From an uncultured Flavobacteriales bacterium (GTDB lineage: Bacteria > Bacteroidota > Bacteroidia > Flavobacteriales_D > Crocinitomicaceae): DNA of 56,952 bases. The notes below the pieces were generated by a model. It was not told the origin of the DNA. It saw nothing but the letters and a program-made list of their open reading frames with translations, and made no database searches. Both the position numbers and the translations under genes were made by a program. The stretch is taken from positions 1 through 56,952 of the forward strand of contig CAJAVU010000096.1 of NCBI GenBank assembly GCA_903945495.1. Direction: 5' to 3'. Shown here in pieces: positions 1 to 7,451 of the stretch. Position 1 is the stretch's first letter, and each line of letters opens with the position of its first letter.

Positions 1-10
1 ATATAAATTC

Positions 11-238
11 ATGAAAATCTACCGCGGAATTTCGTTGGATGTATTTCCTGGTGCTGAAATGCTTGAGATTCGTTTGGCTGCTTGTCCCTATATCAGTAGT
101 TTCGGTGAACAGGAAAATCCATTTATCAATGAGCATGTTTTACGTTACACATTTCGCTTTAAAGATGGAAGGGTGAGTGGTATTGCAGTTCCGGAGAGGT
201 TTGTGAAAAAGGCTGGATATAAAGCGGATAATAATTGA
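11..238 (+). CDS. Small unknown protein, possibly 5'-truncated by the window edge
   Basis: I do not recognise this 75-residue protein. The ATG at 11 is preceded only by in-frame sense codons back to the window edge, so the true start may lie outside the window and this may be the C-terminal part of a longer protein. The sequence looks soluble, with alternating hydrophobic and charged residues and no signal peptide or membrane segment. It ends 19 bases before the stop of a gene on the other strand, so the two are convergent. No function can be assigned. Confidence 0.5.
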   Translation: MKIYRGISLDVFPGAEMLEIRLAACPYISSFGEQENPFINEHVLRYTFRFKDGRVSGIAVPERFVKKAGYKADNN

Positions 239-257
239 AGGAGTTTTATCAATAGAA

Positions 258-815
258 CTAGAAAACAACCTCACCACCTGTCACTAAACCGTCTTCCTGC
301 TTTGATTCAAGAAAAGAGTCCCCAAATTTTATGGTGGAAAGAAATTTATTCCGACCAACGGATGATAAAATGTAATTCAGCTGTTCAATCGTAAACGTAA
401 CTGATTCAAATTTAAATTTCCCAATCAACCCTTTTTCAAATTGAATCAATTGAAACGATTTGACGTTCGATTTTGCACTTCTTGAATCTTGAAGATATGT
501 AGTTTGATACAGTGGGAAAAGGGTAGCAGCAGTATCTAATTCATTTGCTCGAAAGCGTGTGATCAATTTAGAACCTTGTTTGACTTCAATACGATTCAGA
601 GGATCAAGCAAAAATCCAATAGTTGCAGGTTCATTCGATAATTCGCTCCAATGAGAAAAGCCGTAATGATTTAAGAATTCTAAATTGAACAGCACTTGTT
701 CCCATTCAACCTTGTTTTTCAAACGAATACGCTCCATGTCATCAAACACAGCTTGGTCTAATTCGCAATTCCAATAGCGAATCCCAGTACCAAAAAGATT
801 GATGATATAGTTCAT
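258..815 (-). CDS. Hypothetical protein, third gene of the WYL-regulator operon
   Basis: This is a 185-residue cytosolic protein with no signal peptide, membrane helix or motif I recognise. It begins with an ATG and is rich in aromatic residues in its first 70 residues. It lies 58 bp downstream of another unknown gene, which itself overlaps the stop of the WYL regulator. The three are therefore probably co-transcribed on the minus strand, and the shared transcript suggests a small accessory locus controlled by the WYL protein. That link is an inference from gene order only. Confidence 0.65.
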   Translation of the reverse strand: MNYIINLFGTGIRYWNCELDQAVFDDMERIRLKNKVEWEQVLFNLEFLNHYGFSHWSELSNEPATIGFLLDPLNRIEVKQGSKLITRFRANELDTAATLFPLYQTTYLQDSRSAKSNVKSFQLIQFEKGLIGKFKFESVTFTIEQLNYILSSVGRNKFLSTIKFGDSFLESKQEDGLVTGGEVVF

Positions 816-873
816 TAGTTTTTTACGGTTTCAGTTGGTGAATATCACAATGACAAATGTTCTTCAGCTCTAT

Positions 874-1314
874 TTATTCATTGGAAAGAACCATTTCCAC
901 TTCCTTCACATTTTTCAATTCAATATTATAATAATTGAAATCAGTGCTTTCTGGATTTTCTTCTTCGATGATGTTTATCGAACAATCAGCTATTGGAATC
1001 GGTTCGAAATAAACACTAAAAACACGCCAGTCTTCTTGTGATTCGAAATCATGTCGATCAGGAGCCAAAGGAATGTTTACCGCCTCAGTTAGTTTATAAC
1101 GTTCGCCAGTCGAATTTATCTCTAAATAGGTGTAAGTGGCAATGTTTATCCAACCTCCTTTGATGTAAATCCATGGCGCTGCGTATCCAAAATCAATGCG
1201 TGTGTAATCTGTACTCAACACGACGCGCAGAATCACGGGATTTTGTTTTCGCTGTTCGCCAATGATTGGTTGAACGACAAATGCGCTTTTTAATTGTTTT
1301 TTTAACTGTTTCAT
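874..1314 (-). CDS. Hypothetical protein translationally coupled to the WYL regulator
   Basis: This 146-residue protein starts at an ATG that overlaps the stop codon of the WYL regulator in an ATGA arrangement, a usual sign of translational coupling. The first residues are basic (three Lys and two Gln), followed by beta-rich sequence. There is no signal peptide and no domain I can name. The coupling to a WYL regulator suggests it works with that protein or is its main target, but the sequence itself gives no biochemical clue. Confidence 0.65.
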   Translation of the reverse strand: MKQLKKQLKSAFVVQPIIGEQRKQNPVILRVVLSTDYTRIDFGYAAPWIYIKGGWINIATYTYLEINSTGERYKLTEAVNIPLAPDRHDFESQEDWRVFSVYFEPIPIADCSINIIEEENPESTDFNYYNIELKNVKEVEMVLSNE

Positions 1315-2297
1315 TTTGTGAGGTCATTCGTGAATTGTTGGAACCACTTTGGTGATAGTATCTGCACATGGCGTCCTTGCGATAAAAAATAGCGTGCAAG
1401 TTCAACGGAAGGGATTAAATTGAACGTAATAACCGATGTTCCTTCTGAATCCTTCTTTATGGTTTGTGATTCATGCAATGGATAGGCTTGCATATAATGC
1501 GTCCCCATTTCACTAACTTGTATACGAATCGTTTCTTTTTTGGCTTTTGGAATAGGGAAAACGCCATAAATATCATTCAAATGTGCGTCGATTGCTGCAG
1601 AATCTACTTTGTGAAATTTCTTCTTTAAGAGCAAGGGTTCACTTATTCTGTCCATTCCAAAAGTGCGAACCGCTTCGTGGTTTTCAGAATAACCAATGAT
1701 GTACCAACGATTTTCAAACTCTTTGATAAGAAACGGATGCAATAGAATGTGACGATATGTTCGTTTTCTGTATGAAAAGTGAATAAAGGATACAGGTTTA
1801 CGTTCCTTACAGGCTTCATAAAAACAATCAAAATGTTCGAATCCTCTGGAAACGGGTGGAATCATTGTTTGAAGAATGGGAAGACGTTCTTCTTCGTTCA
1901 TGCTGCGCTCCATCGTTGCAGACACTAATTTTTCGACAGCATTATTGAATTGATGGCTAATACGTGAGCCACCAATAGAGCGAATCAAATCTACCGATTC
2001 ACGAATGGTGTCCAATTCTTCTTGTTTTAACGAAACACCTGCCAAGGCATAGTTCGGATCGGTGTATTCGTAACCACGATTCGTCGGACAATAGCGTAAA
2101 GGTGCATCAAAACCATCCGGATAGGGAAGACGCATGTTCGCAATGTCTTTTTGAATGGTTTCCTTTGATGGCATGAAATCCAATTTATCCCAACAAGCAT
2201 CAATGATTTCATTCATGGTTGGGTATCTTTTCCTTGGGTTTCTGACCAATTCATCAATTACTTTGTAACGACGAAAAGCACTTTTACTAAGGTTCAT
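1311..2297 (-). CDS. WYL-domain transcriptional regulator
   Basis: This 328-residue protein has an N-terminal helix-turn-helix region (about residues 5-60, including a TIQKDIANMR stretch typical of a DeoR/YafY-like recognition helix) and a WYL core (about 140-240). The WYL core contains a WYIIGYSE motif and the conserved arginine in FGMDRI. A WCX-like C-terminal region follows (about 260-328). WYL regulators bind DNA and sense ligands, often nucleotides or nucleic acids, and many control stress or defence genes. The open frame extends 35 codons further upstream, but the ATG at 2297 is the better start because the upstream part is low-complexity and overlaps the promoter. It heads an operon with two unknown genes. 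Confidence 0.85.
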   Translation of the reverse strand: MNLSKSAFRRYKVIDELVRNPRKRYPTMNEIIDACWDKLDFMPSKETIQKDIANMRLPYPDGFDAPLRYCPTNRGYEYTDPNYALAGVSLKQEELDTIRESVDLIRSIGGSRISHQFNNAVEKLVSATMERSMNEEERLPILQTMIPPVSRGFEHFDCFYEACKERKPVSFIHFSYRKRTYRHILLHPFLIKEFENRWYIIGYSENHEAVRTFGMDRISEPLLLKKKFHKVDSAAIDAHLNDIYGVFPIPKAKKETIRIQVSEMGTHYMQAYPLHESQTIKKDSEGTSVITFNLIPSVELARYFLSQGRHVQILSPKWFQQFTNDLTK

Positions 2298-2336
2298 TTG
2301 AGTATTTTTTATAAAGATATAAAATATTATTCTACC

Positions 2337-2353
2337 CCGTAAGTAAAATACGG
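2337..2353. promoter_or_regulatory. Short inverted repeat upstream of the WYL regulator
   Basis: CCGTA and TACGG are separated by 7 bases, 40 bp upstream of the WYL start codon and in the gap shared with the divergent gene at 2422. The position suits an operator for autoregulation. The arms are only 5 bp, so chance is a serious alternative. Confidence 0.2.
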
Positions 2354-2421
2354 ACCTATTATTTTCCTTTGTTTCATTAAAGCTGAAAATGAATGGAAAC
2401 AACGATTAAATAACTAGTAGA

Positions 2422-2832
2422 ATGATGATTTCACATGTATACACAAATGACCAAACATTCAGACGAATCCTTGAAGCGTTGACGGAAAAAGAATTGCGAA
2501 ATCTGGCCAGAAAAGAAGTGCTAATTATGACAATCATCGTCACCTTATCAAGTAATACACAAGAAATTAGTAAGTACTTGTTTCAAGAACAAGAAGATTA
2601 TGATCAATTGAAAGACATGGATGAAGAGTCAATTTCCGTGAAAATTGCAACTCGATTATTTAGGATGGATATTGAGGAAATTCAATCGATTTATGATCAA
2701 TTTGTTCCATTAAATGAAGTGGTTGACGATTTAATGTTCACCATAACAGATGAACGTTGGGAGATTATTGCTGCTCTATGGAACTGGAAAGTGGAGGATG
2801 TGCGTTTTGCTGATTTAATCGTTATGAATTAG
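2422..2832 (+). CDS. Small hypothetical cytosolic protein
   Basis: This 136-residue acidic, largely helical protein has no signal peptide. Its N-terminal half contains a helix with the sequence EALTEKELRNLARKEVL. I do not recognise the family. It starts at tandem ATG codons (2422 and 2425) and is divergent from the WYL regulator, sharing a 124-bp intergenic region with it. It ends just before a strong intrinsic terminator, so it is probably a single-gene transcript. Being next to a WYL regulator makes it a possible regulatory target, which is an inference from position only. Confidence 0.6.
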   Translation: MMISHVYTNDQTFRRILEALTEKELRNLARKEVLIMTIIVTLSSNTQEISKYLFQEQEDYDQLKDMDEESISVKIATRLFRMDIEEIQSIYDQFVPLNEVVDDLMFTITDERWEIIAALWNWKVEDVRFADLIVMN

Positions 2833-2858
2833 TTTGATTTACAATGGAATGATTTACA

Positions 2859-2887
2859 ACTCCCGATTTCGGTCGGGAGTTTTTTTT
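2859..2887 (+). terminator. Rho-independent terminator
   Basis: An 8-bp perfect stem (ACTCCCGA paired with TCGGGAGT) closes a 6-base loop and is followed by eight T residues. It ends the transcript of the small gene at 2422-2832, just before the stop codon of the convergent ATPase-like gene. Confidence 0.9.
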
Positions 2888-2888
2888 G

Positions 2889-3998
2889 TTAGATTGTGAA
2901 CTTGTTTAGCACATTTGTCCATTCACCCAATTCTTGAAAAAGTTCCAATCGTTCGGCTTTCTGGTGTTCTAAAGAAAGGGATTTCTTTTTTTCATTCAAG
3001 GAATCGATTTTGTTTCGAATATCTTTTATCATTTGAAGAAAGGAATTTTCATTGGCAGAAAGTATAATCAACAAGCGCGTATAGTTGTGGTATAAGTCCA
3101 TTGCATTTTTCGAAGGTCTAGGCAAAATAGGTAGTTGATTGAATGCCTCACGAATAGCAATGAGTTCTTGTTCTAAGGTTTTTTGTTCATCTCTAAGATC
3201 TGCTGCTTTTTCGTACTGTTGATCGCGAATGACTTCGTCCTTGCGTGGTTCTAATTCCAAGATGGCAAGATTCGTTCTCAACAGACGTATTTCTAGCTCT
3301 TTCAATTGTTGCGATTGTTGGCGCATTTCCCGGTGATTTGCACCCATTTTAGCATTATATTCGTCGATATAGGGTTGCAAACCTTTCAAGAAGTCAGCAT
3401 TTGTTTGGTTGATTTCGAATAGTTCGTTTGGAACTTCATCCAAAACATGGTCTTTGAGAAGTCGTTGTGCCCACGAAAACTTCAACTCCGACGAAAGCGG
3501 TTTTAGAATTATCCCCAAAAGCGCATCTGAAAAAGGGTTTTCAATCATTAGCTTATGATCAATGGTTTCGTCGCGAATACTTGAATAAAATACTTGGACG
3601 TTATTTTGAGCGAGTTGACTAAGAAATTCAGCCAATGCTTTTTCTTCTTGCTGATTTTCAAGAATAAAATGGATGTTATCAATAAAAACAACTTGTATTG
3701 TTGCCAGATTATTCATGTGGTAGTGCGTCAAATCACTGAATTTATCCCCTTCTTTGAATTGCAGAAACGCGCAATGCGTCACCTTGTTTTTATACTCATT
3801 GGCAAGAGCGTGTAATAAATAACTACTTCCATTACCTTGGTCTCCTTCAATGCGAATACACTTGAATCCTGCAAAGTGAGTTGCAAGTTGGTGTTCTATT
3901 TCATCCAGTAAATTGGCTTCGCATTGAAATCCCCTAACTGTTCGATCCGCCATTGGACGATTGATAATCATATGTCTCATTTCCTCAATTTTTGACAA
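2889..3998 (-). CDS. DnaA/Hda-like degenerate AAA+ protein with UVR motif
   Basis: This 369-residue cytosolic protein has two recognisable parts. Residues about 25-185 resemble the AAA+ core of DnaA/Hda. The P-loop region reads GDQGNGSSYLL (52-62), in which the usual Gly-Lys-Thr/Ser lysine is replaced by serine, and a Walker B-like VVFIDNIHFI lies at 103-112. Residues 253-279 match a UVR (UvrB/UvrC) motif, with QQYEKAADLRD at its centre, inside a long coiled coil (about 225-290). A second coiled coil ends the protein. UVR motifs usually mediate protein contacts in excision repair and in Clp adaptors. With the catalytic lysine lost, the core is more likely a structural or binding module than an ATPase. 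It is divergent from the kinase operon. Confidence 0.6.
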   Translation of the reverse strand: MSKIEEMRHMIINRPMADRTVRGFQCEANLLDEIEHQLATHFAGFKCIRIEGDQGNGSSYLLHALANEYKNKVTHCAFLQFKEGDKFSDLTHYHMNNLATIQVVFIDNIHFILENQQEEKALAEFLSQLAQNNVQVFYSSIRDETIDHKLMIENPFSDALLGIILKPLSSELKFSWAQRLLKDHVLDEVPNELFEINQTNADFLKGLQPYIDEYNAKMGANHREMRQQSQQLKELEIRLLRTNLAILELEPRKDEVIRDQQYEKAADLRDEQKTLEQELIAIREAFNQLPILPRPSKNAMDLYHNYTRLLIILSANENSFLQMIKDIRNKIDSLNEKKKSLSLEHQKAERLELFQELGEWTNVLNKFTI

Positions 3999-4012
3999 AA
4001 GAAATATAGTGG

Positions 4013-4031
4013 TCCGGATTATTTATCCGGA
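4013..4031. promoter_or_regulatory. 7-bp inverted repeat in the divergent promoter region
   Basis: TCCGGAT and ATCCGGA are separated by 5 bases, 14 bp upstream of the start codon of the ATPase-like gene and about 180 bp before the first kinase gene. It has no T-tract on the strand of either gene. An operator controlling one or both divergent transcripts is possible. Confidence 0.25.
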
Positions 4032-4126
4032 GGTAGTTTTATTCATTTATTTCTCTTAGATTTTTTAAAATGTTCTACGATTTCTTTGAATTTCGTTTCA
4101 TGCTTTTAATTTTCTCATATTTATTC

Positions 4127-4134
4127 TATATTTG
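4127..4134 (+). promoter_or_regulatory. -7 box of the probable kinase-operon promoter
   Basis: TATATTTG is an exact match to the Bacteroidota TAnnTTTG -7 consensus and lies 79 bp upstream of the first kinase start codon. I see no convincing TTTG-type -33 box at the usual distance. It is the best promoter candidate for the long downstream operon, because no later intergenic gap exceeds about 34 bp. Confidence 0.5.
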
Positions 4135-4213
4135 TTTGCCTCGACGAAACCTCTTTCTTAATCGACGGATAATAATTGATTCATAGGGATTAAAGACAAG
4201 TTACTACAACTAC

Positions 4214-5911
4214 ATGATAGGAAAATCAATTCTTAATTACGAAATCAAATCCCTTATTGGTGAGGGAGGAATGGGAAGTGTTTATTTAGCAACGCATGCA
4301 CAAGTAAATCGCACTGTCGCAATTAAGTCTCTTTTGCCTCAATTCATGTCAAATGAGGAAATAAAGCAACGTTTTAAAAATGAAGCATCCACATTAGCAC
4401 ATTTACAACATCCAAATATTGTTGGTTTGTATGATTATGTGGAAGACGAATCTGGGATGTATTTAGTAATGGAATATGTTGAAGGGTTGCCTTTGGATGA
4501 TTTCATTAAAACGGTTACTGGCCCCATGCCTGAAGAGCGCGCCCTTCCAATTATAAAAGAAATTCTTTCTGCATTCAGTTATGCTCACCAAAAGGGAATT
4601 GTTCACCGCGATATTAAACCTGCAAATATCATCATAACCCAAAATGATGGAATAAAAATTCTAGATTTTGGTATTGCACGTTTGTTAGAAGATGGTAATC
4701 ACAACTTGACAAAAACTGGAACTCAAATGGGGACTGTTTTTTACATGTCACCAGAACAAGTTCAAGGTAAAAAAGTGGACATTCGTTCCGATATTTATTC
4801 CTTAGGAGTTACGTTTTATCAAATGTTAACTGGTGTAAATCCATACGCAGGACTAACTACCGAATATGAAGTTTATTCTAGAATTGTTAAGGATGATTTA
4901 CCACCACCACAAGAGATTTATCCCGGAGTACCTGCTTATTTGGCGACAATACTAAAAAAAGCTCTTGCTAAAGAACCAAATGATCGTTTTCAAACGTGCG
5001 AAGAATTTTTAGAGGCGGTAGAATCAAAAGTAACCGTTGCGCATCCGATTAAACCAATTCAACAACCAGTAAATCAGCAACAAAGTGCTCAACGCATCAA
5101 TCAGCAGATACCGGTTGTTAAACAAGGTAATGGAATTGGAACTGCAGGATTGGTATTCGGTATTCTTGGTTTGATTTTATCCTTCATTCCATTCGCAAGC
5201 TTTTTAGGATTTCTACTCTGTTTGTTGGCGATTATTTTTGGAGCAAAGGGAATTTCCAATGTTCGAAAAAACTCGAATTTGAGTTCAACAAAAGGAATGT
5301 CAACTACCGGCTTGGTGATAGGTATCATTGGACTATTAATTTCAATGTTGATGAGCATCGGATTAATTTATGTACTGAATTTTCAAGATTCAGATGGTGA
5401 TGGGGTATTAAATACGTATGACATATGTCCAGCAGAATATGGTGATTATTTAAATAATGGCTGTCCGATTTCAGATATGGATAATGATGGTGTTGCAGAC
5501 GATTCTGATAATTGTTTGAACGAAAGTGGACCGGTCGAAAACAGTGGTTGTCCTTGGCCAGATTCGGATGAAGATGGCGTTTTGGATAAAGACGATGCTT
5601 GTCCAGATACATATGGTGCTGGTTCTGATGGTTGTCCATCAGAAGGATCTCATGTGTTTTGGTTTGATGCTGATGAAACAGGTAATTGGAGCGGCAATGT
5701 TTCAATTTATGTGAATGGCTCTTATGTAGGTGAAATAAACAATTGGTATAATGACAACCCTGGATGCAATGCTTCAGGTTGTGTTACTGTTACGAAATCA
5801 CCTGGTACTTATCGCTGGTCTGCTCGCTCTGAAAATGGAATTGAATGGAATGATGGAACTTTTATAATTGAAGCAGGTGAATGTGATGATAATGGCCTGT
5901 ATGTTTATTAG
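4214..5911 (+). CDS. Ser/Thr kinase with membrane segments and thrombospondin type 3-like repeats
   Basis: This 565-residue protein opens the kinase operon. Residues 10-270 are a complete Hanks-type kinase: glycine loop GEGGMG (16-21), VAIK lysine K38, HRDIKPAN (131-138), DFG (151-153) and SPEQ (179-182). A Gln/Pro linker (275-305) leads to hydrophobic segments (about 308-345 and 365-388) resembling a DUF4190-type membrane module. The C-terminal part has three Asp-rich units (SDGDGV, MDNDGV, SDEDGV), each followed by Cys-Pro motifs, as in calcium-binding TSP3 repeats (391-475). A beta-rich tail containing three more Cys follows (480-565). The kinase is expected in the cytosol and the TSP3 region in the periplasm, where it could sense calcium or envelope partners. 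The next gene starts 9 bp downstream. Confidence 0.93.
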   Translation: MIGKSILNYEIKSLIGEGGMGSVYLATHAQVNRTVAIKSLLPQFMSNEEIKQRFKNEASTLAHLQHPNIVGLYDYVEDESGMYLVMEYVEGLPLDDFIKTVTGPMPEERALPIIKEILSAFSYAHQKGIVHRDIKPANIIITQNDGIKILDFGIARLLEDGNHNLTKTGTQMGTVFYMSPEQVQGKKVDIRSDIYSLGVTFYQMLTGVNPYAGLTTEYEVYSRIVKDDLPPPQEIYPGVPAYLATILKKALAKEPNDRFQTCEEFLEAVESKVTVAHPIKPIQQPVNQQQSAQRINQQIPVVKQGNGIGTAGLVFGILGLILSFIPFASFLGFLLCLLAIIFGAKGISNVRKNSNLSSTKGMSTTGLVIGIIGLLISMLMSIGLIYVLNFQDSDGDGVLNTYDICPAEYGDYLNNGCPISDMDNDGVADDSDNCLNESGPVENSGCPWPDSDEDGVLDKDDACPDTYGAGSDGCPSEGSHVFWFDADETGNWSGNVSIYVNGSYVGEINNWYNDNPGCNASGCVTVTKSPGTYRWSARSENGIEWNDGTFIIEAGECDDNGLYVY

Positions 5912-5920
5912 TAGAAAAAA

Positions 5921-6736
5921 ATGTTGATGAATCTAAAAAAAGTGAAATTTTTAATTTTTATGCTTGTTGCATCATGCAATTTGTATGGTCAGAAAATAGA
6001 TAAAAAATGCACTGAAATTTACGCGAATTACCTTGAAAAAGATTCGTTATTGAAAGTAACAAGTGATCTTAATGATTCACTTGTCAAAGTAAACATGGAC
6101 TTGCAAATCACCTTGAATAAATTACAAGGTCAGTTTGATGCTATTGAGCGCGATTCAAAACTGATAAAAATTGGAAATCAAAAATGGGATACTGATAATC
6201 TAAAAGTGAAAACGTTGAATGATGGAACACCAATTTATTTTGCTGACACGCGACAAAAATGGGATTCACTCTTTCTGATAGGTGAACCAGCTTATTGTTT
6301 TCATAAAAATGATTCAACCGGTAGTTATGGTTATTTGTATAATTATTATGCGATTGATTTAGGGATTTTAGCGCCTGCTGGTATGCGAATTCCTACCAAA
6401 GAAGACGTTGATGAACTATTAAACTATTTAGAATCTGAAACTACAAAGAGTGCCATGTTGTTAAAATCAAAAGACTCCAATAACCTCTTATTACCTAGTT
6501 GGAAGACGATTGGAGTGGATAAATATGGGTTGAATATAAAACCATGTGGTTTCAGATTAGATGATAGTAAAGAGTGGTATTTTACAAACAAAGTATATTA
6601 TTGGTGTAAAAGCCTTGAATCAAATACAATAGAAATGATGGTTATCACGGAAATAAATGATGTGCCATTTATATTAGAAAAATCAATAATAGAAAAGAAT
6701 AGTAATTATGGACTTTATGTCCGATGTATTAAATAA
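5921..6736 (+). CDS. Exported FISUMP-domain protein
   Basis: This 271-residue protein has a hydrophobic N-terminal signal with VASC near residue 18, which could be a lipobox; cleavage after LYGQ by signal peptidase I is the alternative. A short predicted coiled coil (about 30-75) precedes a FISUMP domain (Fibrobacter succinogenes major paralogous domain, about 82-271). The domain is recognisable from IGNQKWDTDNL, YGYLYNYYAID, APAGMRIPTKEDV and the final GLYVRCI. FISUMP domains are common in secreted or lipid-anchored Bacteroidota proteins, and their biochemical role is unclear. Its place between a kinase and an FHA gene, with gaps of 9 and 18 bp, suggests it is an envelope partner of the pathway. 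Confidence 0.8.
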   Translation: MLMNLKKVKFLIFMLVASCNLYGQKIDKKCTEIYANYLEKDSLLKVTSDLNDSLVKVNMDLQITLNKLQGQFDAIERDSKLIKIGNQKWDTDNLKVKTLNDGTPIYFADTRQKWDSLFLIGEPAYCFHKNDSTGSYGYLYNYYAIDLGILAPAGMRIPTKEDVDELLNYLESETTKSAMLLKSKDSNNLLLPSWKTIGVDKYGLNIKPCGFRLDDSKEWYFTNKVYYWCKSLESNTIEMMVITEINDVPFILEKSIIEKNSNYGLYVRCIK

Positions 6737-6754
6737 TAAAAAAAATAAAGCGAT

Positions 6755-7441
6755 ATGAATGGTTTTAAAAAGTGTGACAATGGACATTTCTACAAAGAAG
6801 ATTTAAGCGCGTGTCCGTATTGTCCAGGTGGAACAGGAGCATCTAACAATGCAGGTGGAAATGATTTAAACAAAACGGTTGTTGCAGGTGGAGGAATGAC
6901 ACAAGGGGGGGCAGACAATGCTAAAACGCAAGTGTTTGGGAGTCAAAGTGGAAATGATAATTCGGATCAAACAAAAGTTTTTGGAAGCGGTAATGCTGCA
7001 CCAGGACAACCAAAAAGAGATTTAAACAGAACTTACATTGCAGGAGTAACAGATGAGGATTCAACTTTAGCAGCGGGTGGTGGTGCTTCAATTGATTCAG
7101 CTCCACGTTCGGCAAGGAGAATTGTTGGATGGGTATTATCTTACACGCTTGATCCTATGGGGGTAGATTATCGAATTTATGAAGGAAACAACTCAATTGG
7201 TCGTGATGCAGGAAACTCAATTACGATAACAAAGGATACGACCATATCTGGTAAACATGCCAATATTTTGTACAAAAAAGGGAAGTTCTATATTAAAGAT
7301 GAAATGGCTGCAAATGGAACATTTGTGAATGATGAAGAATTAGAAATCGAAAAAGCATACCCACTAAATGACGGAGATGTAATTCGTTTAGCGAACACAA
7401 CATTCATTTTTAAATGCAGTGAGATTATTGAAAAACACTAA
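6755..7441 (+). CDS. FHA protein with zinc-knuckle N-terminus and repeated Thr motifs
   Basis: This is a 228-residue soluble protein. The N-terminus has C7, H11, C20 and C23 in a CDNGHFYKEDLSACPYC arrangement typical of a small zinc ribbon. A Gly/Asn-rich flexible linker (24-125) carries four similar motifs centred on T41, T58, T73 and T93 (KTVVAG, KTQVFG, QTKVFG, RTYIAG). The FHA domain (about 133-222) has the expected SIGR (147-150), SGKH (165-168) and ANGTFVN (186-192) motifs that contact phosphothreonine. The linker threonines look like candidate phosphoacceptor sites for the operon kinases, which the FHA domain could then bind in cis or trans, as in GarA-type switches. Phosphorylation is inferred, not seen. 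Confidence 0.9.
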   Translation: MNGFKKCDNGHFYKEDLSACPYCPGGTGASNNAGGNDLNKTVVAGGGMTQGGADNAKTQVFGSQSGNDNSDQTKVFGSGNAAPGQPKRDLNRTYIAGVTDEDSTLAAGGGASIDSAPRSARRIVGWVLSYTLDPMGVDYRIYEGNNSIGRDAGNSITITKDTTISGKHANILYKKGKFYIKDEMAANGTFVNDEELEIEKAYPLNDGDVIRLANTTFIFKCSEIIEKH

Positions 7442-7451
7442 TTCTAAACAC

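Noticed and set aside
835-1041. Plus-strand open frame of 68 codons
   Set aside because: It lies mostly antisense to the hypothetical gene at 874-1314, has low-complexity aromatic composition and no ribosome binding site.
5325-5705. Minus-strand His/Asn-rich open frame of 126 codons
   Set aside because: It is antisense to the Asp-rich TSP3-like repeats. The His richness comes from reverse-complemented Asp and Asn codons.
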